Source of the DNA: Neoarius graeffei
Lineage: Eukaryota > Chordata > Actinopteri > Siluriformes > Ariidae
DNA: 64,000 bases
Assembly: GCF_027579695.1 (NCBI RefSeq)
Contig: NC_083570.1
Span: 9,162,793 to 9,226,792, forward strand
Direction of reading: 5' to 3'
A model generated the notes under the pieces. That model did not search any database, was not told the origin of the DNA, and saw only the letters and a list, made by a program, of their open reading frames with translations. The position numbers and the translations under genes are program-made. This document shows positions 23,372 through 34,353 of the stretch, piece after piece (positions within the stretch are counted from its first letter, which is position 1; every line of letters begins with the position of its first letter).

Positions 23372-25021
23372 CAGTGTCTTGCAAAAGTATTCATCCCCCT
23401 TGGTGTTTGTCCTGTTTTGTCGCATTACAAGCTGGAATTAAAATGGATGTTTTGGAGGGTTAGCACCATTTGATTTACAAACCATGCCGACCACTTAAAA
23501 GGTGAAAATTGTTGTTTTATTGTGACACAAACAATATTTAAGATAAAAAAGACAGAAATCTGGAGTGTGCATAAGAATTCACCCCCAAAGTCAATACTTT
23601 GTAGAGACACCTTTTGCTGCAATTACAGCTGCAAGTCTCTTGGGGTATGTCTCTATTAGCTTAGCACATCTAGCTCCTGGGATTTTTGCCCATTCCTCAA
23701 GGCAAAACTGCTCACACTCCTTCAAGCTAGATGGGTTGCATTGGTGTACAGCAATCTTCAAGTTATGCCACAGATTCTCAATTGGATTGAGGTCTAGGCT
23801 TTAATGAGGCCATTCCAAGATATTTAAATGTTTCCCTTTAAACCACTCTAGTGTAGCTTTAGCAGTATGTTTAGGGTCGTTGTCCTGCTGGAATGTGAAC
23901 TTTTGTCTCAGTCTCAAACCTCTGGCTGACTCAAACAGGCTTTCCTCCAGAATTGCCCTGTATTTAGTGCCATCCATCTTTCCTTCAGTCCTGACCAGCT
24001 TTCCTGTCCTTGCAGATGAAAAAGATCCCCACAGCATGATGCTGCCACCACCATGCTTCACTGTAAGAATGGTGTTCTCAGGGTGATGGGTTTGCGCCAC
24101 ACAGGGTGATGGGTTTGTGTTTCCCATGATGGCCAAAAAGATCAATTTTGGTCTCATCTGACCAGAGCATCTTCTTCCATGTGTTTGGGGAGTCTGCCAC
24201 ATGCTGTTGGGCAAACTCCAAACATGTTTTTTATTATTATTTTTTTTTTCTGTAAGTAATGGCTTTTTTTTCCTGGCCACTCTTCCATAAAGCCCCGCCC
24301 ACTCTGTGAAGTGTATGACTTAAAGTGGTCCTATGGACAGATACTCCCATCTCCGCTGTGGATCTTTGCAGCTCCTTCAGTGTTATCGTTGGTGTCTTTG
24401 TTGCATCTCTGATTAATGCCCTCCTTCCCCGGTCTGTGAGTTTTGTTGGGCGGGGCCTTCTCTTGTCAGGTTTGTAGTGGTGCCATATTCTTTCCATTTT
24501 GCTATAATGAATTTAATGGCACGCCATGGGAAATTCAAAATTTGGGATATTTTTTATAACCCAACCCTGATCTATACTTCTCCATAACATTGTCTCTGAC
24601 CTGTTTGGAGGCTCCTTGGTTTTCATGTTGTTTGTTTTGTCATGTTACAGAGTCAGGGTCCTTCCAGAATAGGTTGATTTATATAGACACCATGTGACAG
24701 ATCATGTGACACTGTGATTGCACACAGGTGGCTCTTAATCAACTAATTATGTGACTTATGAAGTGAATTGGTTGGACCAGCTCTTATTTAGGGGTTTCAT
24801 ATGAAAGGGGTGAATACATATGCACACTCCAGATTTCTGGGGTGTTTTCATCTTAATTATTGTATGTGTTACAATAATACAACAATTTTCACCTTTAAAG
24901 TGGTCGGCATGTTGTGTAAATCAAATGGTGCTAACCCTCCAAACATCCATTTTAATTCCAGCTTGTAAGGCGACAAAACAGGACAAACACCAAGGGGGAT
25001 GAATACTTTTGCAAGACGCTG
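23372..25021 (-). mobile_element. Degenerate Tc1/mariner element
   Basis: The inverted ends cagtgtcttgcaaaagtatt and its reverse complement near 25000-25021 match over a long stretch. The left flank carries TA; the right flank has decayed to tc. The interior encodes a damaged transposase on the minus strand. The element splits the displaced flank copy. Confidence 0.9.
23780..24497 (-). pseudogene. Tc1 transposase remnant
   Basis: Minus-strand pieces include the HTH side (IWHHYKPDKRRPRPTKLTDR, TLKELQRSTAEMGVSVHRTT) and the catalytic side (VKHGGGSIMLWGSFSS, FQQDNDPKHTAKATLEWF). A frameshift near 24240 and a poly-T slip separate them. The Glu region is lost to stops. It is inactive. Confidence 0.8.
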
Positions 25022-25260
25022 TCCAGCAGCTTGCGGACATCCTGACCTCAGTATTAAAAGCTTCTGTCTGAAAATGAGTTCAGCACAGAAACTTCATTGC
25101 TGTGGGAAACTTTATTCTCCTGTGCTCTTCTCCACGTTGCTACCCCTTCTTGCTCCCTCCGATCCTCCTCCTCCATCATCTTTTATTCTGCAAAGCTTTG
25201 ATTGTAATACTTGAATAAAAATCCCAAACTCACAGATAAACCTGGATTTATAAGGTTCTA
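25022..25260 (+). repeat. Displaced copy of the TRIM-A/C 3' flank, part 2, plus 17504-type repeat
   Basis: Bases from cagcagcttgcggacatcct onward match 15428-15577. It is followed at 25211-25259 by a direct repeat of 17504-17552 (cacagataaacctggattta). This is the continuation of the block at 22869-23290 after the Tc1. Confidence 0.8.
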
Positions 25261-25734
25261 AAAAAAGTAAATTTTATTCAATGAAACACAACATGCATTT
25301 AATACAATTCAATACAACCTCTCTCTCTGTCTCTTTCTCTCTCTCTTTTCTCTCCAAGTCTTCATAACGGATCACCACCAGAACATTAGTGCATCGATGT
25401 TAACTGGACTTCCTGCATGTTTGCACCACCTTGATAACTGAAGCTTGATTGTGCATTTTCTGAATCATTTAATGAAACGATGTCAGCTGTATGTAATTCG
25501 GCTAAAAAGGAGCAAAAAACAAACAAACAGTGACGAGCCATTTGGGAGCTGAACAAGTCAATTCTGACTGTAAATAGATGTTCAGTCCACATTATGTAGA
25601 ACATTTTGGAATCATTGTTCAATTCACTGCTTATTCATGCAGTGTGACATCTTCACGATACACAACAAGATCTGTTTTTTGTCTTGTTAACTTCAAGAGA
25701 GAGAAAAAAGGAGGCTGGTGAGGGAACAACTCAC
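25261..25734. other. Non-coding stretch with CT-rich tract and dispersed repeat
   Basis: A (CT)n-rich segment lies at 25319-25358. The dispersed repeat also present at 2018 and 34800 starts at about 25675 (gtcttgttaacttcaagaga). No gene is seen. Confidence 0.5.
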
Positions 25735-25877
25735 TTATAGCTGCTATAGAGAGCGTGCACGTGACATCACGAGGTCACATGATATTTGTTTATCCGCCAT
25801 TTTGGACGGCAAGGTCGCGCATAGAACTTAGACAAACCCGTTCTAATTTTCAAGTGTGTGGGAGTAGATCTTTCAAG

Positions 25878-26056
25878 AATGGTTATATCTTGTTCAGCAT
25901 TTGGTTGTACCAATAGACAGGGCCAAAAGGAGGGCCTGTCATTTTATAGATTCCCCGCAGACGAGGAGAGACGCGCAAAATGGGTGTCCGCTGTGCGAAG
26001 AGAAAACTGGAACCCCAGTTCTACCAGCCGAATTTGTAGTGAACACTTCATATCAG
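25878..26056 (+). CDS. THAP zinc-finger exon of the DNA element
   Basis: From Met 25879 region (MVISCSAFGCTNRQ) the frame encodes a THAP domain: C-x4-C, then FYRFP, then KWVSAVRRENW and C-x2-H in RICSEHF. It ends at a splice donor (ATATCAG/GTAGGT) at about 26056. THAP domains bind DNA and are used by P-, Kolobok- and ISL2EU-type transposases. The frame is intact. It could be part of a transposase-associated protein rather than a host gene; the element context favours that. Confidence 0.6.
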
Positions 26057-26709
26057 GTAGGTGTAATCTTCTAATTCAATACTCCTAGTACATCTGTTAA
26101 GTTGATTTTCGTATTGAATGATAACTGCATACTTAGAAACTAGACAGTCTCTAACGTTTAAAATGGCTATGCCTAGCCCTACTACCCTGGCCTAGTCTAT
26201 GACAATGTTTTATCTTTTTGGCTCATATATGCCTTTGAAAGGCCAATCTATAGTAGGGATGGCGAAAACTAAAAAAAATCTTGACCGACCACCGAGCCTC
26301 ATTAGCCGGTTAAAGTAGGTTAACCTTTGAGTTTAAACAGGGATGCAAACGGCGGATGCGCCTTTTGCACGGCTGAATCGCGCAGATCCGATTTGGGGGG
26401 GGGCGTTGGAGTGTCTGAATAATTTCATCAAAGTAAATTATATATTAAAATTACTAAATGAGCAAATGCTGTTACAGTCCATGAAACATAGGAAGTATTA
26501 GTATGAGAAGAAGGCAGTTGGTTAGAAAGCTGCGCACATTTGCGCAGCTTCCGCGCAGGTGCGCGCAGCTGTTTTTCAGACAAAAACATACATATTTACA
26601 ACCCTGTCATTATCTGGAACTGAGTTTAGATTACGAACATTCTTAAGATAAAACGTCCTGCATAGTCTCTTTATGATAAACGTCTTAATGCCACTTACCC
26701 GTGAGGTTA

Positions 26710-27153
26710 TCAAGTAGACTTCTTTCTTCGGAACCTTCCAGAGGTATAGTTGGGATACCCATCCCACAACAAAATATTTATAAGCTTCCAGGCTCTTGTA
26801 AGCTTTGAGGGCTTTGCCAGTGTAACACGATTAACAAGAAAATTGTAAATGTCGTGGTAGGCCAGATCGGGCAAATCGCCGGCACCGCAGCTCCGAATTT
26901 CCCTGAACAAGGATTGCGGCAAGTTGTACGGATCTGCAATCCCCAACCTGGAACACTTTTCCACGTAACGCTGCCTCACGTCACCTTCAAGATGCTGAAC
27001 AAACTTAGACAAGTAATCGCGCGATGTAGATGGGGTATTTTCCGAATTTTCTTGGGGATTACTCCCTGGATCCATTACGCTCGCGCAAGGTAAACTATCC
27101 TGATGCCGTCCAATGTGGCGGAGTACACACGTGCGGGTCACGTGACTGCACAT
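26710..27153 (-). CDS. ISL2EU/YqaJ-type element protein, N-terminal exon
   Basis: The minus-strand frame (inner Met MDPGSNPQENSEN) has YLSKFVQHLEGDVRQRYVEK, then LGIADPYNLP and AYHDIYNFLVNRV, ending near GYPNYTSGRF. The order resembles the N-terminus of the SWIM/YqaJ proteins that accompany THAP in ISL2EU elements. No YqaJ core follows in the window, so the element is probably internally deleted. The assignment is from remembered family patterns and is tentative. Confidence 0.4.
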   Translation of the reverse strand: MCSHVTRTCVLRHIGRHQDSLPCASVMDPGSNPQENSENTPSTSRDYLSKFVQHLEGDVRQRYVEKCSRLGIADPYNLPQSLFREIRSCGAGDLPDLAYHDIYNFLVNRVTLAKPSKLTRAWKLINILLWDGYPNYTSGRFRRKKST

Positions 27154-27267
27154 CCTCTATAACGATAGTGACGACAGGCTCTAACTCGTTTCCTGGACGT
27201 TCCACAACATTAAATGTAGTTATAAATGGATAAAGAGTATGATGTGTCATTTTGTACACTGAAAAAT

Positions 27268-27825
27268 ACAACGGCAATTCCAGAAAAGTTGGGACGCTGT
27301 GTAAACTGGAAATAAAAAGAGAATGCGATAATTTGCAAATCATGGAAACCCGATATTTCATTGAAAATAGTACAAAGACAACATTTCAAATGTTGAAACT
27401 GAGAAATTTTATTGTTTTTTGAAAAATATACACTCATTTTGAATTTGATGTCAGCAAAATGGTTCAAGAAAGTTCAAGAAAGAACGGGGTGTGTTTACTA
27501 CTGTGTTGCATCACCTCTACTTTTAACAATTCTCTGTTAACATTTGGGAACTGAGGAGACCAATTGCTGTAGTTTTGAAAGAGAAATGTTGTCCCATTCT
27601 TGCCTGATATACACTTTCAGCTGCTCAAAAGTTTGCGCTCTCCTTTGTCATATTTTGTGCTTCATAATGCACCAAATGTTTCCAATGGGAGACAGGTCTG
27701 GACTGCAGCAGGTCAGTTTAGCACCCAGACACTTTTACTACAGAGCCATGCAGTTTTAATATGCGCAGAAAGCGGTTTGGCGTTGTCTCGCTGAAAGAAG
27801 GAAGGCCTTCCCTGAAAAAGATTTT
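27268..27825 (+). mobile_element. Tc1-like fragment (one end only), forward half of an inverted pair
   Basis: It begins with an end like ccagaaaagttgggacgctg and continues through decayed transposase C-terminal sequence. The same segment occurs reverse-complemented at 39071-39609. The opposite element end is missing. A frame at 27761-27946 is not a gene. Confidence 0.7.
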
Positions 27826-29189
27826 GTCTGGATGGCAGCATATTGCTCTGAAACGTGTTTATAGAGGAGCTTTCGCATGGGCCGAAAATCTGGAAACCCA
27901 TCGAGTACACACAGGGATCCCAGCCGTGTTTGTCCAAAATAAGTAAACAAATTTTATATATGTGCAAATACAATGAAGGAACAGTAATGGTATGAGTGTC
28001 AAATTAATGAAAATTATTTAACATGAGAACAAACGAAGAAGACATTTTAACATTTTGAGTCATATGATTAGCACTGTAGTGCTGCCTGTTTTTAGTCTAC
28101 AATGCTCGTTGTCAAATCTCACATCAGTCAATATAAATCTTTTTTTTGTTAGAAAATCAGTAAAAATAACATACAGTGGTGCTTGAAAGTTTGTGAACCC
28201 TTTAGAATTTTCTATATTTCTGCATAAATATGACTGAAAACATCATCAGATTTTCACACAAGTCCTAAAAGTAGATAAAGAGAACCCAGTCAAACAATGA
28301 GGCAAAAATATTATACTTGGTCATTTATTTATTGAGGAAAATGATCCAATATTACATATCTGTGAGTGGCAAAAGTATGTGAACCTTTGCTTTCAGTATC
28401 TGGTGTGACCCCATTGTGCAGCAATAACTACAACTAAACGCTTCCGGTAACTGTTGATCAGTCCTGCACACCAGCTTGGAGGAATTTTAGCCCATTCCTC
28501 CATACAGAACAGCTTCAACTCTGGGATGTTGGTGGGTTTCCTCACATGAACTGCTCGCTTCAGGTCCTTCCACAATATTTTGATTGGATTAAGGTCAGGA
28601 CTTTGACTTGGCCATTCCAAAACATTAACTTTATTCTTCTTTAACCATTCTTTGGTAGAACGACTTATGTGCTTAGGGTTGTTGTCTTGCTGCATGACCC
28701 ACCTTCTTTTGAGATTCAGTTCATGGACAGATGTCCTGACATTTTCCTTTAGAATTCGCTGGTATAATTCAGAATTCATTGTTCCATCAATGATGGCAAG
28801 CCGTCCTGGCCCAGATGCAGCAAAACAGCCCCAAATCATGATACTTCCACCACCATGTTTCACAGATGGGATAAGGTTCTTATGCTGGAATGCAGTGTTT
28901 TCCTTTCTCCAAACATAACGCTTCTCATTTAAACCAAAAAGTTCTATTTTGGTCTCATCTGTCCACAAAACATATTTCCAATAGCCTTCTGGCTTGTCCA
29001 CGTGATCTTTAGCAAACTGCAGATGAGCAGCAATGTTCTTTTTGGAGAGCAGTGACCTTCTCCTTGCAACCTTGCCATGCACACCATTGTTGTTCAGTGT
29101 TCTCCTGATGGTGGACTCATGAACATGTAGGTGTATTATGTTTATGTGTATGTAGATTGGTGTTAAGTGATCAATCTTTAATAATTAAA

Positions 29190-29320
29190 TTGAATCAATC
29201 CCATTGAATCATTTAATTTGAATCATTTGAATTTAATCATACCATTGAATCAGTCTCATTGAATTGTTTAAATTGAATCGTTTAAATTGAATCATTTAAA
29301 TTGAATCATTTCGTGAATCA
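29190..29320. repeat. ttgaatca-rich tandem degenerate repeat
   Basis: Variants of attgaatcattta are repeated about ten times in tandem within the candidate LTR. Confidence 0.8.
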
Positions 29321-29639
29321 CTTACCAAGCTGCAGCTAATAGTATTCATATACACCTTAAGAGCTCTTTTGAGATATGGGCAACTTCAAGAAGTATCGGA
29401 ACAGCAGACAAACACACACAGTTTCAATAATAATGGAATTTATTATAACAAAGATAAAAATTGAATAGCAGCAGATGAAATCTTCTGTAAACAGTGTGTG
29501 TGTGTGTGTGTGAGTAGACAAAAGATTAGCTTTGTAGGCTAATTAGACAAAGGAAAGCTAGCTAGCATGTGTTTGTGTGTAAACAAATGATTAGCTTTGT
29601 GTGCTAACTAGACAAAGGAAGGCTAGCTAACATGTGCTT

Positions 29640-29740
29640 TTGAGGCCCAGTAGCCACATGGTGTTTTGAGGCCTAGTAGCCACGTGGTGTTTTTGAGGCC
29701 TAGTAGCCACGTGGTGTTTTTGAGGCCTAGTAGCCACGTG
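29640..29740. repeat. 28-base minisatellite
   Basis: About four copies of tgaggcctagtagccacgtg followed by gtgttttt lie in tandem. Each holds a CACGTG-type E-box (ccacgtgg). Such repeats in LTRs can act as enhancers; that is inference. Confidence 0.85.
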
Positions 29741-31633
29741 GTTGTGTGTGAGCGTGTGTGTGATAACAAAATTAAATGTTAACAATTAAAATGCATTCAA
29801 ATGGTCATCCGTGATATATGTAGATTTGAATGTGGGCACGGGAGAGTGTGCTATAAAGGTTGAATTGAATCAGGACTTAGAATATTATCTAAAGTTGAGA
29901 CAAAAGACCTCGTGATAAAGAACAAGGGGGTTACCACGTGTCTCCTTACAGAACAAAGAGAGTTAGCTCTGGTTTGCTAGCTAAAGCATGTGTGAGGCCT
30001 AGTGTGTGTGACCACGTGGTGAATCCTGGTCCCTGGAGAAAAAAAGGGTTTCCCTAGACAGCTAACCCACTAGCTTTATAGTATTATTCAATTTACTGAA
30101 ATCTTAATGAGGTCAAAATATGGGTAAATAATGAAATTAAAATGTTAGGAAGAAAGAGAGGGCATGCAAAACCTATCTATTAAACAATTGAGACCAAAAA
30201 TAGAACAAATGATAGAAAACCAAAATCAGTGTGCACACTTAAACAATCCCTGAGTGTAAATTCACACTAAGTAAACAAACTAATTCCTAAGACTAGTCTT
30301 CTTGCCCAAACACCAGTCTTACTTCAAAAATCTCGCCTTTTTGTAGAAAGCAGAGAATCCTGGGAGAGGGTAAGTTCACAGGAGCTTGGAAAAACTTCTG
30401 TGGGAAACAGAGGAGAGGCTTCGTAGCTCGTGGGAAGGAAAACTCTGATCAAACAACGTGCACTAGTTAGAAGGGTCCAGCCGCTTCTTAACTACAAATT
30501 AAACTGCCTTGGGCTGCAGTTTCGTACGTACTCATAAGGAATAACTGAAAACCGGTTATAACTCGCTTGAGTTAAAGATCGCGTGTTTCCGGAGTCTACC
30601 GTGATCAAGGGTAAACAAAAAGGAAAACGTGCTGAAACGTAGATCTTGCAAGAAAGAAGTCGTGGTTTTGGACGGTCCGATAGTGAGTGCCTCCTTTTAG
30701 GTCTGTTCTGTGTGGTTTCAGATGCCAAAGAGAAAGATATGGCGGACTTCCAGGTCCTTTATGGAATCATGGAGGATGTGATGCAAGCGATCCCGCACAG
30801 GCGTGACGTAGGTCAACGCGGAAGTTGGCTGGGAGTTGTAGTTCTTAGACAGTAGGTGGCAAACTGTACCTACAGACATTAACATTAGCCAATGTGAGAG
30901 AGGCCTTCAGTTGCTTAGAAGTTACCCTGGGGTCCTTTGTGACCTCGCCGACTATTACACGCCTTGCTCTTGGAGTGATCTTTGTTGGTCGACCACTCCT
31001 GGGGAGGGTAACAATGGTCTTGAATTTCCTCCATTTTGTTCACAATGTGTCTGACTGTGGATGGGTGGAGTCCAAACTCTTTAGAGATGGTTTTGTAACC
31101 TTTTCCAGCCTGATGAGCATCAAAAACGCTTTTTCTGAGGTCCTCAGAACTCTCCTTTGTTCGTGGCATGATACACTTCCACAAACATGTGTTGTGAAGA
31201 TCAGACTTTGATAGATCCCTGTTCTTTAAATAAAACAGGGTGCCCACTCACACCTGATTGTCATCCCACTGATTGAAAACACCTGACTCTAATTTCACCT
31301 TCAAATTAACTGCTAATCCTAGGGGTTCACATACTTTTGCCGCTCACAGATATGTAATATTGGATCATTTTCCTCAATAAGTAAATTACCAAGTATAATA
31401 TTTTTGTCTCATTTGTTTAAGTGGGTTCTCTTTATCTACTTTTAGGACTTGTGTGGAAATCTGATGATGTTTTCAGTCATATTTATGCAGAAATATAGAA
31501 AATTGTAAAGGGTTCACAAACTTTCAAGCAGTACTGTAGGCTACCTGTAGTGTCTATAGGTCCAAAAAGCTTCACTAATCTTTTTCCCATTATTCAACAT
31601 CAGTAGTAAACATACATTCTGTATTTACAATGG

Positions 31634-34353
31634 CATAGCTGCCAACTACTACGAATAAATCGTATTTATTACGATTTGTCGTTTTGATTACGAAAATACG
31701 AATTTACTACAATAAAATACGATTTTGCCAATTTTCATGGGTCATTTTCAAAGTCTATCACCGGTGGGATTCGTATTTGATAAAACACCGCTTCGTTCCA
31801 AGCGGCAGATACTACGCCAAATTTCATTGGCTATTGCTTGTTCTCTCAGCCAATCAATGATGCTATAGACCCCTTCGCAGTAAACGTCATTCTTACGTAA
31901 GCGGAAATTGCGCGCGCAGCCTGGACTCAAAAAAGCCTAGTTGTTGTGTTGTCGGGTGTCAGAATCGTAGCAGTGATGGGGTTAAAATGTACAGAATTCC
32001 AGCAGGATCTCACCCATTCCAAAAAAATCGCCGACGTCTATGACTACAAGCCATCAAACGTGTAGACTGGGATGAAAGCACTATCAAAAATGTGTGGGTT
32101 TGCAGCGCCCACTTCATCACAGGTATGATCAGGCTATTTATTAAATCTTTCTTTTTTATTCTTTCTAGTCTTCGTTTATTGATGTAGCAAAATACTTTGG
32201 TAACGTTTGTCTGATTAGCTGGGTCATAGTTACACAATGTAATGAATATTGTTAGCATGTTAACTTAGCTTTGGCCAAACAAAATAATGTGTTTCCGGTT
32301 ACCCGACCGACCCTGTAAAAACACTGCGACCCTTCAACTGCTTATGACCATGATAAACAAACTATTTCTCGCGCCCAACCCTACCTGCTTGGCAGCCACC
32401 TGGCGAGTCAAACGAGAACCGCTAGGGCGTGTCATATAAACCACTCGGTATTTGCTGAAAGACACGAGGCCCGTCAGGAGTAAATTGGAGAGGCTGGGAC
32501 CTCCCCTGCCTGAGTTACGAGCGTCCAAAGTCGGGCAGGAGCCGCCGATAGAAAAACGAAACTAAAGCCGAGCACCGTGGCTCTTCGTCCCGAGGCGCGG
32601 GGCTAGCCCGCCCTGCCCGCGCTGGTTCTTTGTGGGCAGGCAGAGGTCTCATGCGGGGAAAATAATTTAGTGTGGATATGGCTAGATAGTGATTGAAATA
32701 ATGCATACATCACAAAGAACTGTTTGCTCAGGGTATAAATCAGGTATTCAACACGTCCAATGCTATTCTATACTCAACTTAAGATATCTGAATTGATGAT
32801 AAATCTGAAATTGCAGGAGTTTGTGTCAGTGAAATGATACATTCCTTGATTTCCTCCTGATTTAAACCTTAGAGCAAATATCATGGACTAACAGGGCTGA
32901 AAAATGAAAGCATTTGCATTTATTTTGCAACACAATTTACAAACACAGAATAGGAAACTTAAATATAGGAAATTTTAGTTTCTTTATTTGAAAAGAAAAT
33001 GGCACGGAGCAGCTGTATTCATTAGAACAATATAAGTGAACATTGCTTTCATAGACAGAATAAGAAAAAAACATGAAGCAAATATAATGTCATTAAGGCC
33101 GAGATGTTAGGCATGCACCCAATTTTGATAAACACACAAGAAATCAGTTTTAAGCATGAAAGTCCCCACTAGTATATAAAAATATATTTTGGAAATGTTC
33201 AGAACTGAAGGGATAGATCTAGGTACTGGACCACAACCACCACTCTGGCCACCACCAAATAGATCATCCACCAAAACATTCCCATTTTACCTGGAAAATG
33301 AAAGTATGCCATCATTATTAGAACAATTTATATACAAGTGCATCCTTATATCATCAACGATATCTGATGACTAGGTTTAGTTTTGAACGAGTATTTTGCA
33401 AAAAAAAAAGTTTTCAAAGGAAACTTCTCACTTTTTCCTGCCTACCCTAGAAAATTTGTTGTAAACTTTTGGGATAAACACATTTTTTTTTTTCCCTACC
33501 TACCTACCCTATTTTGAAAACCCAGGAAACACACATTATTTTGTTTGGCCTTTGCATGCAATTTTGTTTGTAGGAGAGGTCTCACTTGACTCAAGCAGTC
33601 CAGATTTTGTGCCATCATTATTTGTGTATGCCTAAAATCATAATTTTAAAGCAAGGATGGAAAGGTAAAATTGTGTGCCCTCACTCTAAATGCCAACTTG
33701 CGTTGACTGCTCTAACCTAGCTCCCGCTCAGTTTTGATTTGTAGTCATGTGAAGAAGCAAGTTGAAATTGACACTTTTTTGAGCTGTTTCACTTAGTATT
33801 TTTAGCTACTGTAATTTGCTTTGGGCTCAGCTTGTTTTTTATCTTTGAAGTGCCATATTCATTGCCAATTTTCACATTTTGTTGTATATTTAATTTTGAT
33901 GACAAAGTTCATAATATTTTTTTGTATCAACTTTCATTGATGTAATATTCTTAATTCATTTTTGTTTGTGACTAATGAATGAATGGTGTTAGATATTGCC
34001 AAGTTTGTGGTGCAATAACATCAACTGTTGACTGAGTAAGCTCTGGTCTATTTCTCTAATGTGTACTTTGTCAAAAGTTATATCTGCTAATTGCATTGTT
34101 TGAAGTTTTTGCCTGATTCACTGACTATTTTCATGCATTGTTGAAAAGAACTTTGCAAATTAATGTAAGATGATAGTTTAGTTTGTAGAATAAATTTTGT
34201 CAAACTATTTTGTTTGTGTGATTTTTTTTTTTTTTTCAGGGTAGTTTTGCTAGAAAGCTTTGGTGGCGGGGGGCAAAGCCCCCCGACCCCCCACCAAGAC
34301 TCAGTACCCAACCTTGTATTACTATTTACAATTTCGGAATGTTGGCAGCTATG
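31634..34353. mobile_element. THAP-related DNA transposon remnant in CFAP206 5' region
   Basis: The ends catagctgccaactactacg and, at the right, gttggcagctatg are inverted copies. The interior has a damaged THAP exon near 31950-32120 and no intact transposase. A similar gctgccaact terminus bounds the insert in the Tx1 LINE (56729-58478), so both may belong to related families. No clear target duplication was found. 32700-34230 is AT-rich with no coding signal. Confidence 0.6.
31950..32121 (+). pseudogene. THAP domain exon with a nonsense codon
   Basis: The frame reads GCQNRS, then KMYRIPAG, then RVDWDESTIKNVWVCSAHFI, ending at a donor (ATCACAG/GTATGA). The order C...C...W...C-x2-H is that of THAP. 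A TGA replaces the expected tryptophan after RRRL. It is part of the DNA transposon, not a host gene. Confidence 0.6.

Larger units (their letters stand above)
25735..27190. mobile_element. THAP-bearing DNA element, ISL2EU-like
   Basis: The element sits inside the dispersed repeat (which resumes as ttataaatggataaa at 27219). Ends are imperfect inverted repeats: ctatagagagcgtgcacgtg on the left, and on the right gtcacgtgactgcac then cctctata. It encodes a THAP exon on the plus strand (25861-26056) and a converging exon on the minus strand (26710-27153). This pairing of THAP and a YqaJ-type accompanying protein is what ISL2EU-type elements carry. A GC-rich secondary repeat lies near 26338-26575. 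The exact ends are approximate. Confidence 0.55.
29126..30874. mobile_element. 1.75 kb TG...CA insertion, candidate solo LTR
   Basis: Its ends are tgtaggt and acctaca, a short perfect inverted pair in the TG...CA form of LTRs. Flanks aaca and gaca could be a 4-base target duplication with one change. There is no long open frame. A TATA-like ctataaag lies at about 29851 and a 28-base minisatellite at 29640-29740. Size, termini and lack of coding fit a long solo LTR, but no matching internal region is present in the window to prove it. Confidence 0.5.
28393..31180 (-). pseudogene. Tc1 transposase interrupted by insertion
   Basis: The N-terminal part (31171-30915) starts MPRTKESSEDLRKSV and has an HTH GYKTISKEFGLHPSTVRHIV. 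The catalytic part (29120-28393) has YVLWTDETKIELFG (first Asp), MQQDNNPKHISR (second Asp) and SPDLNPIKILWKDLK, where Lys replaces the usual catalytic Glu in the PIE motif. Both the insertion and the lost Glu make it inactive. Confidence 0.85.
28174..31536 (-). mobile_element. Tc1/mariner element split by an LTR-like insertion
   Basis: The left end cagtggtgcttgaaagtttg and right end caaactttcaagcagtactg are inverted copies of over 100 bases, flanked by TA at 28172-28173 and 31537-31538. Without the 1749 bp insertion (29126-30874) the element would be about 1.6 kb, the normal Tc1 size. The insertion falls within the transposase frame. Confidence 0.9.

Noticed and set aside
29640-29740. Regular repeats resembling a CRISPR array
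   Set aside because: The units are contiguous without unique spacers and the genome is a vertebrate's; it is a minisatellite.
30646-30855. Small open frame in the candidate LTR
   Set aside because: Short, no recognisable features, and within non-coding repeat sequence.
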